A model generated the notes under the pieces. The model did no database searches. It saw only the letters and a list, made by a program, of their open reading frames with translations, and was not told where the DNA came from. Shown here one piece after another: positions 1 to 8,290 of a stretch of DNA of 64,000 bases (within the stretch, counting starts at the first letter, position 1; each line of letters starts with the position of its first letter). The translations under genes were made by a program, and so were the position numbers. This DNA is from CAVUAT01 sp963848045. GTDB taxonomy: Bacteria > Actinomycetota > Thermoleophilia > Solirubrobacterales > 70-9. Where the stretch lies: contig CAWKCC010000004.1 in NCBI GenBank assembly GCA_963848045.1, positions 186,001 through 250,000 of the forward strand, in the 5' to 3' direction.

Positions 1-100
1 CGAGGCAGACCGCCTGGTTGGACGGATCGAGGTGACCGGGGGCCAGAAGCCTCCGAAGCGGGCGGCGAACCGCAGCAAGGCTCGCGCGGCCGGGGGCTGA
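1..100 (+). CDS. C-terminal fragment of an unidentified protein (partial)
   Basis: A frame open from the window edge to a TGA at 98-100 gives the last 32 residues of a protein. The tail is basic and alanine-rich (Lys/Arg/Ala/Gly), like many disordered C-termini in high-GC actinobacteria. It converges on the HtrA-type gene, with a small inverted repeat in between. No domain is visible, so no function is offered. An open frame this short could also be chance in GC-rich DNA. Confidence 0.3.
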   Translation, partial: EADRLVGRIEVTGGQKPPKRAANRSKARAAGG

Positions 101-109
101 CACGGCCGC

Positions 110-135
110 GAGCCGGCGCGCGCCAGGCGCGGCTC
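110..135. terminator. Inverted repeat between convergent genes
   Basis: GAGCCG (110-115) and CGGCTC (130-135) form a 6-bp stem at the stop codon of the protease gene and just after the TGA of the left-edge fragment. There is no T tract. It fits the GC-hairpin pattern seen at other convergent junctions here, but the stem is short. Confidence 0.3.
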
Positions 136-1135
136 AGGCCTCGAGCTCGCGTGGGACCAACTCGAGCCTGACCGATCGGCCGTGCCTGACCAGCTCCACC
201 TCGACGGCCTGTCCGATCCTCTCGACGACCATGAGGCGCTGCAGGTCCCCGACGTCCCCCATCGGCTGCCCGTCCACCGCGAGGATCAGGTCCTCTGCGC
301 GCAAGCCCGACAGGGCGGCGGGGCTGCCCTCCACGACCTCGACCACCTCGATGCCCTTCTCTCTGCCGACCCGCTTGGCCACCAGCGGAGGCAGCGGCCG
401 AGAGCCCCCGACGATGCCGATGTAGGCGCGGCGCACCCGGCCATCGCCGATCAGGGCGGAGATGATCTTGCGCGTCGCCTCGTTGATCGGAACGGCGAGC
501 CCCAGGCCGACGCCGGCGACCGCCGTGTTTACGCCGACCACCCTGCCACGGCCGTCGGCGAGCGCCCCACCCGAGTTCCCCGGATTGAGGGCCGCATCAG
601 TCTGGATCACGTTCTCCACCAGGCGCCCGGCGGACCCGTGCCGGGTGGGCAACGAGCGGCCCAGGGCCGAGACCACCCCTGCGGTCAGCGTGCCCGCCAG
701 TCCCATCGGGCTGCCGATCGCAACCACGAGCTGCCCGACCCTGAGGGCGTCGGCGTCGCCCAGCTCCGCGGGCTCGAGATCTCCGGCGTCGGCGCGCACC
801 ACGGCGAGGTCGGAGAGCGGGTCCTGACCGACGACCTCGGCACGGTGCTCGCGCCCATCGGCGAATGCCGCGCTGACGCCGTGCTCGGCGCCGTCAACCA
901 CGTGGGCGGAAGTGAGCATGAAGCCGTCGGGACTGATCGCCACCGCGCTGCCGCCGCCCTCCCGGTGGCCGCGCCTGGTCCGCCTGGCGACCGCCAGGTG
1001 CGCGACCGAGGGCCGCAGGCGCTCGGCCACTCCGGAGACGGTGCGAGAGTACGCATCGAAGGCCTCGCCGTCGCTGACCCGCCCGTCGTCGTGCCCGATC
1101 TCCGACCCCGAGGCGCCGTCATCGATGAATCTCAA
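134..1135 (-). CDS. HtrA/DegP-type trypsin-like serine protease with one PDZ domain, no membrane anchor
   Basis: The S1C triad is complete: His in TSAHVVDG, Asp in LSDLAVV and Ser in GNSGG (about residues 78, 109 and 188). One PDZ domain follows (about 235-330), with the carboxylate-binding loop YIGI. HtrA proteins usually degrade or refold damaged envelope proteins. This one has neither signal peptide nor N-terminal transmembrane helix, so it probably acts in the cytosol. The frame is open to a start at 1240, but the extra 35 residues are low-complexity Asp/Arg/Gly and look non-coding. A TTG at 1135 has a clean GGAGG five bases upstream, so I start there (333 aa). It lies downstream of aroE on the same strand. 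Confidence 0.88.
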   Translation of the reverse strand: MRFIDDGASGSEIGHDDGRVSDGEAFDAYSRTVSGVAERLRPSVAHLAVARRTRRGHREGGGSAVAISPDGFMLTSAHVVDGAEHGVSAAFADGREHRAEVVGQDPLSDLAVVRADAGDLEPAELGDADALRVGQLVVAIGSPMGLAGTLTAGVVSALGRSLPTRHGSAGRLVENVIQTDAALNPGNSGGALADGRGRVVGVNTAVAGVGLGLAVPINEATRKIISALIGDGRVRRAYIGIVGGSRPLPPLVAKRVGREKGIEVVEVVEGSPAALSGLRAEDLILAVDGQPMGDVGDLQRLMVVERIGQAVEVELVRHGRSVRLELVPRELEA

Positions 1136-1140
1136 GCCCA

Positions 1141-1161
1141 CCTCCACTAACGAAAAGTTAG
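1141..1161 (-). promoter_or_regulatory. Shine-Dalgarno GGAGG with adjoining small stem-loop
   Basis: On the minus strand CTAAC-TTTTC-GTTAG (1161-1147) can form a 5-bp hairpin that ends one base before GGAGG (1145-1141). The Shine-Dalgarno is five bases from the TTG at 1135 and decides the start. Whether the hairpin modulates translation is unknown. Confidence 0.45.
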
Positions 1162-1244
1162 CAGGGTGGTCACGGCGCGGGCCATCCGCGCGATCACCGT
1201 CTCGTGCGGTGCCGGCCTCAGCGGCTCGGCCATCCATCATCTCC

Positions 1245-2099
1245 TCAGCCGGCGCCCCCCGACCCGGCCCTCGCGGCCTCCCGCATCACGTCGAGGGGCG
1301 CTTCGCGACCGGTCCAGATCCGCAGCGATTCGGCGCCCTGGCGCGCCAGCACCTCGATCCCGTCGATCACCTCCGCCCCGTTCTCGCGGGCGACGCGGAC
1401 GAGCGCGGTCTCCATGTGCCCGTAGACCAGGTCCACGAGCCCGGCCCCCCGCAGCCGGCCCGCATCGATCGGCAGCGCGGCCAGCGGGTCCGCCTCGCCT
1501 TCCAGGCCGACGGCCGTGCAGTTGATGTACAGCCCGAAGCTCGTCGCGCGCGCCTCGGCAGCGTCCACCGCCCTCAGCCCCGCTTCGCCCTCGGCGGAGC
1601 CTGGATCGGGTTGCGCGAGGTCGCCGACGAGCTGCTCGGCGCGCTCGGCGGTCCGGTTCCAGACCGAGACAATCGCGCCCTGGCGCATCAGCGCCCAGGC
1701 CGCCGCGCGAGCCGACCCACCCGCCCCGAGCACCAAGGCACTCGTTCCGGCGAGCTCGCGGGCGCCCAGCGCCCCCACGAGCGCCGGAGCGTCGGTGTTC
1801 TCGGCGAGGACCCGGCCTCCCGTGAAGCTCAGGGTGTTCGCGGCCCCGATCCCGCTGGCGGCGGTCGAGGCCTCGTCGGCGAGCGCCAACGCCGCCTCTT
1901 TGTGGGGAATGGTCACGTTCGCCCCCACGAAACCCTGTGCGGGCAGGCCCCGGGTGAGCTGCTCGAAGTCGGCCGGCGGCGCGTCGATCGCCTCGTAGCT
2001 CCATTCATCCCCCAGCCCGAGGGCACGCAGGGCAGCGTTCTGCATCGCGGGCGAGCGCGAGTGCGCCACCGGGTGCCCGATCACCGCGAGCCGCCTCAC
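1245..2099 (-). CDS. aroE: Shikimate dehydrogenase
   Basis: NADP-dependent reduction of 3-dehydroshikimate to shikimate in the aromatic amino acid pathway. The 284-residue length is normal. The N-terminal substrate-binding signature GHPVAHSRSPAMQN is present, followed by NVTIPHKE with the catalytic Lys, the GAANTL and NTD segments, and a Rossmann nucleotide loop (VLGAGGSARA, about residues 125-135). The start is GTG. It follows mltG by about 35 bases on the same strand and is probably the distal part of the mltG-ruvX-alaS transcript. Confidence 0.95.
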   Translation of the reverse strand: MRRLAVIGHPVAHSRSPAMQNAALRALGLGDEWSYEAIDAPPADFEQLTRGLPAQGFVGANVTIPHKEAALALADEASTAASGIGAANTLSFTGGRVLAENTDAPALVGALGARELAGTSALVLGAGGSARAAAWALMRQGAIVSVWNRTAERAEQLVGDLAQPDPGSAEGEAGLRAVDAAEARATSFGLYINCTAVGLEGEADPLAALPIDAGRLRGAGLVDLVYGHMETALVRVARENGAEVIDGIEVLARQGAESLRIWTGREAPLDVMREAARAGSGGAG

Positions 2100-2133
2100 C
2101 TCGGCACCCCGTTGACCTCGGCGCGCAGGGCGA

Positions 2134-3501
2134 TCAGTCGCATTTGGTCGGCGAGCCGCCCTCGGCCTGCAGCGCCTGCTGGTACTCGGCCGCGAGCTTC
2201 TCGAACTCGGCCTCGCTGGCGGTGAACGAGTGCTCGCCGCAGGTGCCGGGCTTGACCACGAAGTAGATGTAGTTGACGTTGGCAGGCCGGGCCGCGGCCT
2301 TGATCGCCGCGAGCCCCGGGTTGCCGATCGGCGTCGGCGTCAGCCCCGCGTTGAGGCGCGTGTTGTAGGGCGTGTCGGCGCGGAGGGTCTCGTTGGTGAT
2401 CTGCTCGGTGTAGTTCTGGGTCTCGTACCTGGTGGTGGCGTCGATGCCGAGCGGGATGCCCCTGCTGAGCCGGTTGTAGATCACCGCGGCCACATCGTCG
2501 CGCTCGGCGGGAACCTGGACCTCCTTGTCGATCATCGAGGCGATGATCAGCACGTCGTAGGCGGTCAGGTTCTTCTTCTTCGCGTAGCCGAGGTTGACCT
2601 TGGCGATGTTGTCCTCGAAGGCCTGGAGCTGCTGGTCCACGAGGCTCTGCACACCCTGGCCCGAGCCGATCTCATAGGTGGCAGGAAACAGGAAGCCCTC
2701 GAGGTTGCGGGTCTTCGCGCCGTAGGCGGCGGGATCGAAGCCCTTCGGCGCCGTCTTCGTCAGGGCCAGGTACTCCTCGCTGCTCACCCCCTCGGGCAGC
2801 ACATCGGCCGCGATCTGGTCGCGCGAGAGACCCTCGGGGATGGTGATCGTGTTCGTGTCCGCGGCGACTTCGCCCGTGAGGCGGTCGATGGCCGCGCCGT
2901 AGCTCATCCCCGAGGCGAGCGTGTAGGTATCGGCCTGGATCACGTCGGACTTGCCCGCCAGCCGCAGGCGAAGCTCGAACAGCCGGGCGCTGGAGACGAC
3001 GCCCTGGTCGTCGAGGATCTTCGCGATCTCGCCCGCGTCGGAGCCCTCGGGGATCTCCACCGACACCGTCCCCTCGCCGTTGCCATTCCCAGCGAAGGGT
3101 TGGAACAGCGCCACCAGGAACCAGATCAGCAGGATGCCCGCTACACCCAGAACGATCGCGGCGACGCGGCGTCGGCCGTACCTCGCCGAGCGGGGGCCTC
3201 GCGCGCGGTCGCCGGCGCGGGGCGCTGCGACTGCCGGCTCAGGGGTCGGAGGCGGGGCCGACGCCGGCTCATCCTCTGGAGCACGCCGCGAGCGCCGCTC
3301 CCTCTTGGCCCCCTTGGCCTTCTTCGGCTTCTCGGCCTTGGCGCGTCCACCCTTGCGCTGCCGGCGCTCGCGCCTGCGGCGCTCGCGCTCCAGCGAATCG
3401 GGGTCGTCGCGGCCGAACTCGTCGGTCTCGGGACGGCTCTCGCCGGGCCCGCGAAGGCTGCCGTCGGGATCCGCTATCCACTCCTCGTCGCGGTCAGCCA
3501 T
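2134..3501 (-). CDS. mltG: Endolytic murein transglycosylase MltG (YceG-like)
   Basis: Membrane-anchored lytic transglycosylase that cleaves nascent glycan strands. The protein has about 110 disordered, very Arg/Glu/Lys/Pro-rich cytoplasmic residues, then one transmembrane helix (VAAIVLGVAGILLIWFLVAL), a LysM-like region and the YceG domain with the LEGFLFPATY motif carrying the catalytic Glu. The frame is open to 3606, but the ATG at 3501 overlaps the ruvX stop by 8 nt and has GGAGG upstream, so I start there (455 aa). The ruvX-mltG order matches Bacillus. Confidence 0.93.
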   Translation of the reverse strand: MADRDEEWIADPDGSLRGPGESRPETDEFGRDDPDSLERERRRRERRQRKGGRAKAEKPKKAKGAKRERRSRRAPEDEPASAPPPTPEPAVAAPRAGDRARGPRSARYGRRRVAAIVLGVAGILLIWFLVALFQPFAGNGNGEGTVSVEIPEGSDAGEIAKILDDQGVVSSARLFELRLRLAGKSDVIQADTYTLASGMSYGAAIDRLTGEVAADTNTITIPEGLSRDQIAADVLPEGVSSEEYLALTKTAPKGFDPAAYGAKTRNLEGFLFPATYEIGSGQGVQSLVDQQLQAFEDNIAKVNLGYAKKKNLTAYDVLIIASMIDKEVQVPAERDDVAAVIYNRLSRGIPLGIDATTRYETQNYTEQITNETLRADTPYNTRLNAGLTPTPIGNPGLAAIKAAARPANVNYIYFVVKPGTCGEHSFTASEAEFEKLAAEYQQALQAEGGSPTKCD

Positions 3502-3928
3502 CGAGGCCCTCCTTCCCCTCTGGAGCCGCAGCCGCGCTGTCCGCGGATCCGGCCTCCGCGGCGAGATAGGACTCGAGCAGATGCGCCGCTGCCAGCGAGT
3601 CCTCATCGGCCCGCGCCCCCTCGCGGGCGCTGCGGGCAGCCAGCGCCGTGGTCAGCCGCTCGTCGTAGGCCTCGACGGGGAGGTCGAGCCGGGCGGCGAG
3701 CTCCTCGATGAAGGCGCGCGTCAGGCGCGCCTGCTCTCCCTCCTCGCCGCTCAGCGAGATTGGCAGCCCGACGACGACGCGGTCGGCGCCGCGGTCGTTC
3801 GCAAGCCGGGTGATCTCCTCCACCGCGGGTGGCTGAACCGCCGCCAGCGGGGTCACCAGCGTCCCGGTGGGATCGGAGATCGCGCACCCGCAGCGTGCCG
3901 TTCCGTAATCGAGCGCGAGTACTCGCAT
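3494..3928 (-). CDS. ruvX: Holliday junction resolvase-like RuvX/YqgF
   Basis: RNase H-fold protein of 144 residues, with the N-terminal VLALDYGTARCG carrying the first acidic residue, a central VVGLP strand and the C-terminal VEAYDERLTT motif with the other acidic residues. The family is linked to 16S pre-rRNA 5' end processing and was proposed as a Holliday junction resolvase. A TTG two codons upstream is possible; the ATG at 3928 is preferred. It lies 15 bases after alaS and overlaps mltG by 8 nt, so the three are likely co-transcribed. Confidence 0.92.
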   Translation of the reverse strand: MRVLALDYGTARCGCAISDPTGTLVTPLAAVQPPAVEEITRLANDRGADRVVVGLPISLSGEEGEQARLTRAFIEELAARLDLPVEAYDERLTTALAARSAREGARADEDSLAAAHLLESYLAAEAGSADSAAAAPEGKEGLDG

Positions 3929-3943
3929 CAGCAAGTCACACCG

Positions 3944-6589
3944 CTAGGAAGAGAGCTTCGCTCTGATCGCCTCGCGGGCGATCTCGAGTGCCTCGGGCAG
4001 CCTGCCGGCATCGCGCCCGCCGGCCTGGGCGACGTTCTCCCGCCCGCCGCCGCCGCCGCCGATCGCGGCCGCGGCCTCGCGCACGACCTCGGCGGCTGAG
4101 AGACCGCGCTCGATCGGCGCGGCCCCGAAGTTCGCGGCCAGAGCTGCGTTGCCCTCCAGGGGAGAGCCCAGGACCACGGCGCCGCCGTCGCCGAGCTGCG
4201 CGCGGACCCGGTCGGCTATGCGCAGAAGCTCGGGCTGGGCCTGCTCGGCGCCCGCCGGCGCCGCCGCGTCGGCGACGACGACGCGTATCCCGCCGACCTC
4301 CTGCGCAGCGGCCGCCAGCTGCTCGACCAGCTTGCCCAGGTCTTCGGCGCCCGCCTGCTTCGAGCGCTTCTCCAGCTGCGCCAACCGCTCCCGGGTCTTC
4401 CTCGCTGCCGCCACCGGGTCCTGGACCGAGCCCAAGACCGTTCCGGTCTCGCGCAGCTGCCGGTCGCGCTCGCGGAACCAGTCGATCGCCGCGGGTCCCG
4501 TGATCGCCTCGATGCGCCGCACGTTGGCCGCGCTCGAGCCCTCGGAGGTGATCGCGAAGATCCCGGTCTCGGCCGTGTTCGCAACATGGGTGCCGCCGCA
4601 CAGCTCGCGCGAGACCTCCGAGACCTCGACCACCCGCACCCAGTCGCCGTACTTCTCACCGAACAGCGCCATCGCGCCCAGCCGCTCGGCCTCCTCGCGC
4701 GACATCTGCATGGCGCGCACCGGCCGGCTCTGCTTGATCCAGTCATTGACCCGGTTCTCGACGTCACGGGCCTCCTCGTCGGAGAGCGCTGCGCCATGCG
4801 TGAAGTCGAAGCGGAGCTTGTCGGGGCGGACGGCCGAGCCGGCCTGCCGCACGTGCGGGCCCAGCCGCTCTCGCAGGGCAGCGTGCAGCAGGTGGGTCGC
4901 GGTGTGGTTTCGCATCGTCGCGTGCCGTGCATCGTGGGTTACCTCGGCCTCGACCCGCTCGCCCGGCTGCGGGCCAGAGCCGTCGCCCGGCCGCAGCGCC
5001 AGGGTCTGGTCGTCCCCGATCCGGTAGACGTCGATCACCGCCGCCTCTCCGCCCTCCCAGCGAAGCACGCCGGAGTCGGCCACCTGTCCGCCGCCCTCGG
5101 GGTAGAAGGGGCTCTCCTCGAGCTTCGCGAGCACCCGGCCGTCCTCCTCGCCGGCCGCGAGCACGCTGGTCTCGGCCCGGAGCTTCTCGTAGCCGACGAA
5201 GCGCGAGGGCGGAGCCTCGGAGGCAAAGGCCAGCACCGCGCCATGGCTGTCCTCGGAGCCGTGCGCCGTGGCGGCGCCCATCCGGGCGCGCGAGCGCTGC
5301 TCTTCCATCAGCTCGTCGAAGCCCTGGTCGTCCACTGAGAGCCCCTGCTCGGCGAGCAGCTCCTTGGTCAGGTCGTAGGGGAATCCGTAGGTGTCGTGCA
5401 GCTTGAAGGCCTCCGCGGCGGCCACCCACGAGGTCTCCTCGGCACGGGCCGCCTGGACCAGCTCCGCCAGCAGCTCGGTGCCGCGGTCGAGGGTGCGGCC
5501 GAAGCTCTCCTCCTCGTCGCGGACCCAGCGAAGCACCGTCTCGCGTTCGGATGCAAGCTCGGGGTAGGCGGGCGCCAGCAGCTCCAGGGCGCGCTCGGCG
5601 AAGCGCGCCATATAGGGGGCCTCCAACCCGATCGCCCGGCCCTGCTGGATCGCGCGGCGCATGATCCGCCGCAGCACGTAGCCGCGATCCTCGTTGGAGG
5701 GGACGACCCCGTCGGCGATCATCGCCGACATCCCGCGCGAGTGGTCGGCGAGAATCCGCATCGCCCGGGTGGTGGCGCCGCCCTCGTCGTACGCGCGCCC
5801 CGAGAGCTCCTCCGCCAGGTCGATCAGCGGCCGGATCGCGTCGGTCTCGAACACCGAGGGGACGCCCTGCAGGATGGCGGCCATCCGCTCCACGCCCATG
5901 CCGGTGTCGATGTTCTTCATCGGCAGCTCGGTCAGCGTCCCGTCCTCGGCCAGGTCATAGGTCATGAACACGTGATTCCAGAACTCGAGGAAGCGGTCGG
6001 TGTCGTCGCCCGGCCGGTCATCGGGGTCGCCGTGGTCCGCGCCGCGGTCCAGGTAGAGCTCCGAGCACGGCCCGCACGGGCCGGTAGGCCCCGCCTGCCA
6101 GAAGTTCTCCGAGCGCGGCAGCAGCACGATTCGCTCGTCGGGCACGCCCACCTCCCGCCAGATCTCGATCGCCTCCTGGTCGGGGCCCAGGCCCAGCTCG
6201 TCGTCACCCTCGAAGACCGTCACCCAGATCAGCTCGGGGTCCAGACCGAAGCCCTCGATCGAGAGCTGCCAGCCCCAGGGGATCGACTCAGCCTTGAAGT
6301 AGTCGCCGAAGCTCCAGTTGCCGAGCATCTCGAAGAAGGTCAGGTGCCTGGCCGTGTTGCCCACCTGCTCGATGTCGGTGGTGCGAAAGCAGCGCTGCAC
6401 GTCGGCGACCCGGGGTGCCGGCGGCTCCTCCAGTCCCAGGAACGCCCGCTTGAACGGCTGCATACCGGCCGTGGTCAGCAGCACCGAGGGATCGTGCTGG
6501 GCCGGGACCAGCGAGGCCGAGGGAACGACCCGATGACCGCGCTGCTCGAAGAAGGCGAGAAAGGTGCTGCGGATCTCTTCGGCGTTCAC
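3944..6589 (-). CDS. alaS: Alanyl-tRNA synthetase
   Basis: Full-length AlaRS of 881 residues. It shows the class II catalytic core (motif 2 region RCFRTTDIEQVGNTARHLTFFEMLGNWSFGDYFK, cited here only in part as FEMLGNWSFGDYFK), the editing domain with HTATHLLHAALR and the C...GGTH zinc site (ELCGGTHVANT), then a coiled coil and the C-Ala domain with a glycine-rich GGGGGGRENVAQAGG loop. The start is GTG at 6589, with TAGACT seven bases upstream and no Shine-Dalgarno, implying a leaderless mRNA. It begins a transcript that probably continues into ruvX, mltG and aroE. Confidence 0.97.
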   Translation of the reverse strand: MNAEEIRSTFLAFFEQRGHRVVPSASLVPAQHDPSVLLTTAGMQPFKRAFLGLEEPPAPRVADVQRCFRTTDIEQVGNTARHLTFFEMLGNWSFGDYFKAESIPWGWQLSIEGFGLDPELIWVTVFEGDDELGLGPDQEAIEIWREVGVPDERIVLLPRSENFWQAGPTGPCGPCSELYLDRGADHGDPDDRPGDDTDRFLEFWNHVFMTYDLAEDGTLTELPMKNIDTGMGVERMAAILQGVPSVFETDAIRPLIDLAEELSGRAYDEGGATTRAMRILADHSRGMSAMIADGVVPSNEDRGYVLRRIMRRAIQQGRAIGLEAPYMARFAERALELLAPAYPELASERETVLRWVRDEEESFGRTLDRGTELLAELVQAARAEETSWVAAAEAFKLHDTYGFPYDLTKELLAEQGLSVDDQGFDELMEEQRSRARMGAATAHGSEDSHGAVLAFASEAPPSRFVGYEKLRAETSVLAAGEEDGRVLAKLEESPFYPEGGGQVADSGVLRWEGGEAAVIDVYRIGDDQTLALRPGDGSGPQPGERVEAEVTHDARHATMRNHTATHLLHAALRERLGPHVRQAGSAVRPDKLRFDFTHGAALSDEEARDVENRVNDWIKQSRPVRAMQMSREEAERLGAMALFGEKYGDWVRVVEVSEVSRELCGGTHVANTAETGIFAITSEGSSAANVRRIEAITGPAAIDWFRERDRQLRETGTVLGSVQDPVAAARKTRERLAQLEKRSKQAGAEDLGKLVEQLAAAAQEVGGIRVVVADAAAPAGAEQAQPELLRIADRVRAQLGDGGAVVLGSPLEGNAALAANFGAAPIERGLSAAEVVREAAAAIGGGGGGRENVAQAGGRDAGRLPEALEIAREAIRAKLSS

Positions 6590-6596
6590 GTTGCGA

Positions 6597-6602
6597 AGTC
6601 TA
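6597..6602 (-). promoter_or_regulatory. -10 element (TAGACT) of alaS, leaderless
   Basis: TAGACT on the minus strand is followed by exactly 7 nt and then the GTG of alaS. Transcription starting about 7 nt below a -10 box would begin at the start codon itself. No convincing -35 is visible. Confidence 0.6.
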
Positions 6603-6635
6603 GGAGCGCTCCGGTCGGCGAGGGCGGCCTCGCGG

Positions 6636-8075
6636 CTAGACGATCGTGCCGTGCCCGACCACCAGGTCCCCCGCCATCAGGCAGGCGACCTGCCCGGGAA
6701 CGACGGCGTACGCGGGCTCATCGAGGGCGAGCGACACCTCGCCGTCGTCTGCGAGCGACTCGACCCGGCAAGCGCGCAGCCGCGAGTGGTATCGCAGGCC
6801 GACCGCATCCACGGCCGAGGCTTCCCTGTGCAGGCGAGCATCGCGCAGCCGCACGGAGCTGCGCGCCAGCTCCTGCGCTGGGCCCACGGACACCTCGTTT
6901 CGCTCCGCGTCGGTCCCCAGCACATAGAGGGGCTCGCTCGACGCCACGCCGATCCCCCGCCGCTGTCCGACGGTGAAGTTGTGATGCCCTCGGTGCGCTC
7001 CGACGACGTGCCCGCCGGAGTCGACCACCCGCCCCGGGCGCTCGCCGAGCCCCCCGTGTCGGCGCAGGAACTCGCGCTTTCCCTGCCCCGCGAGGAAGCA
7101 GAGGTCCTGGCTTTCGGCGCGCCCGGCGACCTCGAGGCCGGCGCCTGCCGCCCGGGAACGGACCTCGGGCTTGGTCAGCGCCGCGAGCGGGAAGCGAAGC
7201 CGCGCCAGCGAGGCGGGCGCGAGGCCGGAGAGCATGTAGGTCTGGTCCTTCGCCGCGTCGGCCGGGCGGCGGAGCAGGGGTCCCTCGCCGTCGTCGGCGA
7301 TGCGGGCGTAGTGGCCCGTGGCGAGGGCGCCGGCGCCCAGCCGATCGGCGAGGTCGATCATCGCGTCGATCCGGACCTCGCCGTTGCAGAGAACGCAGGG
7401 GTTCGGCGTGGTGCCCGCCGCATGGCCGTCTATGAACGGCTGCACGACCCCGGCGCGGAACTGGGGCTCGAGGTCGAGCGTCAGGTGGGGGATCCCGAGG
7501 GAGTGGGCGAGGTGGCGGGCGGCCATCACGGCCTCGGGCGAGCAGCAGCTGCGCTCGCCGTCGGTGGCGCGATCGGCCCAGAGCTTCAGGGTCACCGCCA
7601 CCACCTCGGCCCCGCGCTCGCGCTCCAGCAATGCCGCGACCGCCGAGTCCACGCCGCCGCTGAGCGCCACCAGGACGCGATCGCCCCCGGCCGGCCGCGA
7701 GGCCAGCCGCTGGCCCGATCCGGCCAGCACGGAGAGGGCGCGATGCAGCGCGTCGGCCGCCAGCTCCGCGGCGTGGCTGTGGGTCGGCCCCAGCCCGCCG
7801 AGCTCCTCGCTGATCTGCTGCGGTCCGATTGCGGCGGCCTCGAGCACCGTCAGGCCCTCGCTGATCTCGGCGAGAGCCGCCGCCGCGGCTCTGCTCGTCG
7901 CGCAGCCCTCGGCGGCATGGGTGACCCGGTCGATGGCGCCATCGCCGAGCTGCAGCGAGATGCGGATCAGATCGCCGCACGGGGCACCCCCGGCCGAGCC
8001 GGTGACGGCGCCCAAGCCGGCCGGGGCGCGTCGCGAGTCGTCCGCGAGGTAGTGCTCTAGCGCCTCGACGCTCAT
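6636..8075 (-). CDS. mnmA: IscU/NifU-like domain fused to tRNA-specific 2-thiouridylase MnmA
   Basis: Residues 130-479 are MnmA, which thiolates U34 of tRNA Lys/Glu/Gln. It has the PP-loop SGGVDSA (about 139-145), catalytic Cys230 in NPCVLCN, the persulfide Cys326 in SQDLCF, GHYAR and the C-terminal beta-barrel. Residues 1-125 resemble an IscU/NifU-N scaffold: Cys33 in PCGD and Cys58 in EGCATS are kept, but the third ligand Cys is replaced (HRALS, Ala113). A fused, partly degenerate Fe-S scaffold is unusual. No cysteine desulfurase gene lies nearby, although iscS is the usual neighbour of mnmA. The ATG has TACCCT seven bases upstream, implying a leaderless mRNA. Confidence 0.92.
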   Translation of the reverse strand: MSVEALEHYLADDSRRAPAGLGAVTGSAGGAPCGDLIRISLQLGDGAIDRVTHAAEGCATSRAAAAALAEISEGLTVLEAAAIGPQQISEELGGLGPTHSHAAELAADALHRALSVLAGSGQRLASRPAGGDRVLVALSGGVDSAVAALLERERGAEVVAVTLKLWADRATDGERSCCSPEAVMAARHLAHSLGIPHLTLDLEPQFRAGVVQPFIDGHAAGTTPNPCVLCNGEVRIDAMIDLADRLGAGALATGHYARIADDGEGPLLRRPADAAKDQTYMLSGLAPASLARLRFPLAALTKPEVRSRAAGAGLEVAGRAESQDLCFLAGQGKREFLRRHGGLGERPGRVVDSGGHVVGAHRGHHNFTVGQRRGIGVASSEPLYVLGTDAERNEVSVGPAQELARSSVRLRDARLHREASAVDAVGLRYHSRLRACRVESLADDGEVSLALDEPAYAVVPGQVACLMAGDLVVGHGTIV

Positions 8076-8082
8076 CGGCTCA

Positions 8083-8088
8083 AGGGTA
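8083..8088 (-). promoter_or_regulatory. -10 element (TACCCT) of the mnmA fusion gene, leaderless
   Basis: TACCCT on the minus strand lies 7 nt before the ATG at 8075, the same geometry as alaS. No Shine-Dalgarno sits in the interval. Confidence 0.55.
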
Positions 8089-8112
8089 CGGAGAGGATGC
8101 CGGCCGCACGAT

Positions 8113-8290
8113 CAGAGTTAAGGGGCACCAACCTGCCGTTGCCGTCCCTGCTTGGAAACCCGTATTCAACAGGTGGGTGTCTACCCGGCGAAACCACGGT
8201 GGGCACCGCCGGAGATCGACCCCCAAGCGTCTATGTGTTGGGTTTTACTTGGGACGGTTCGCGTACAGGCTCGAACCCGACTGCAATTCT
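8113..8290 (-). ncRNA. Candidate structured RNA, 6S-like (position and fold)
   Basis: The gap between the NTF2-like gene and mnmA folds by eye into one long rod. On the minus strand AGAATT near 8290 pairs with AACTCT near 8114 (one mismatch), CCTG pairs with CAGG, and CCGTCCC (8257-8251) pairs perfectly with GGGACGG (8148-8142). A large bubble follows: 22 unpaired nt on the 5' side and about 20 nt on the 3' side, bridged only by GCTTG/CAAGC. A terminal hairpin with CCGGCG/CGCCGG closes it. About 178 nt and a central bubble are typical of 6S RNA, and in Bacillus bsrA sits in the same aspS to mnmA interval. The strand is inferred from neighbours; the fold works on either strand. Confidence 0.5.

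Noticed and set aside
182..1150. 322-residue plus-strand open frame opposite the HtrA gene
   Set aside because: Mirror of a real gene in GC-rich DNA. The product is His/Arg/Pro/Asp-rich without any domain, while the minus strand shows a full protease triad and PDZ.
8240..8290. tRNA or tmRNA T-arm-like sequence near GGCTCGAACCC
   Set aside because: The loop lacks the invariant TTC and no acceptor or anticodon arm can be built. The surrounding pairing favours a long rod instead.
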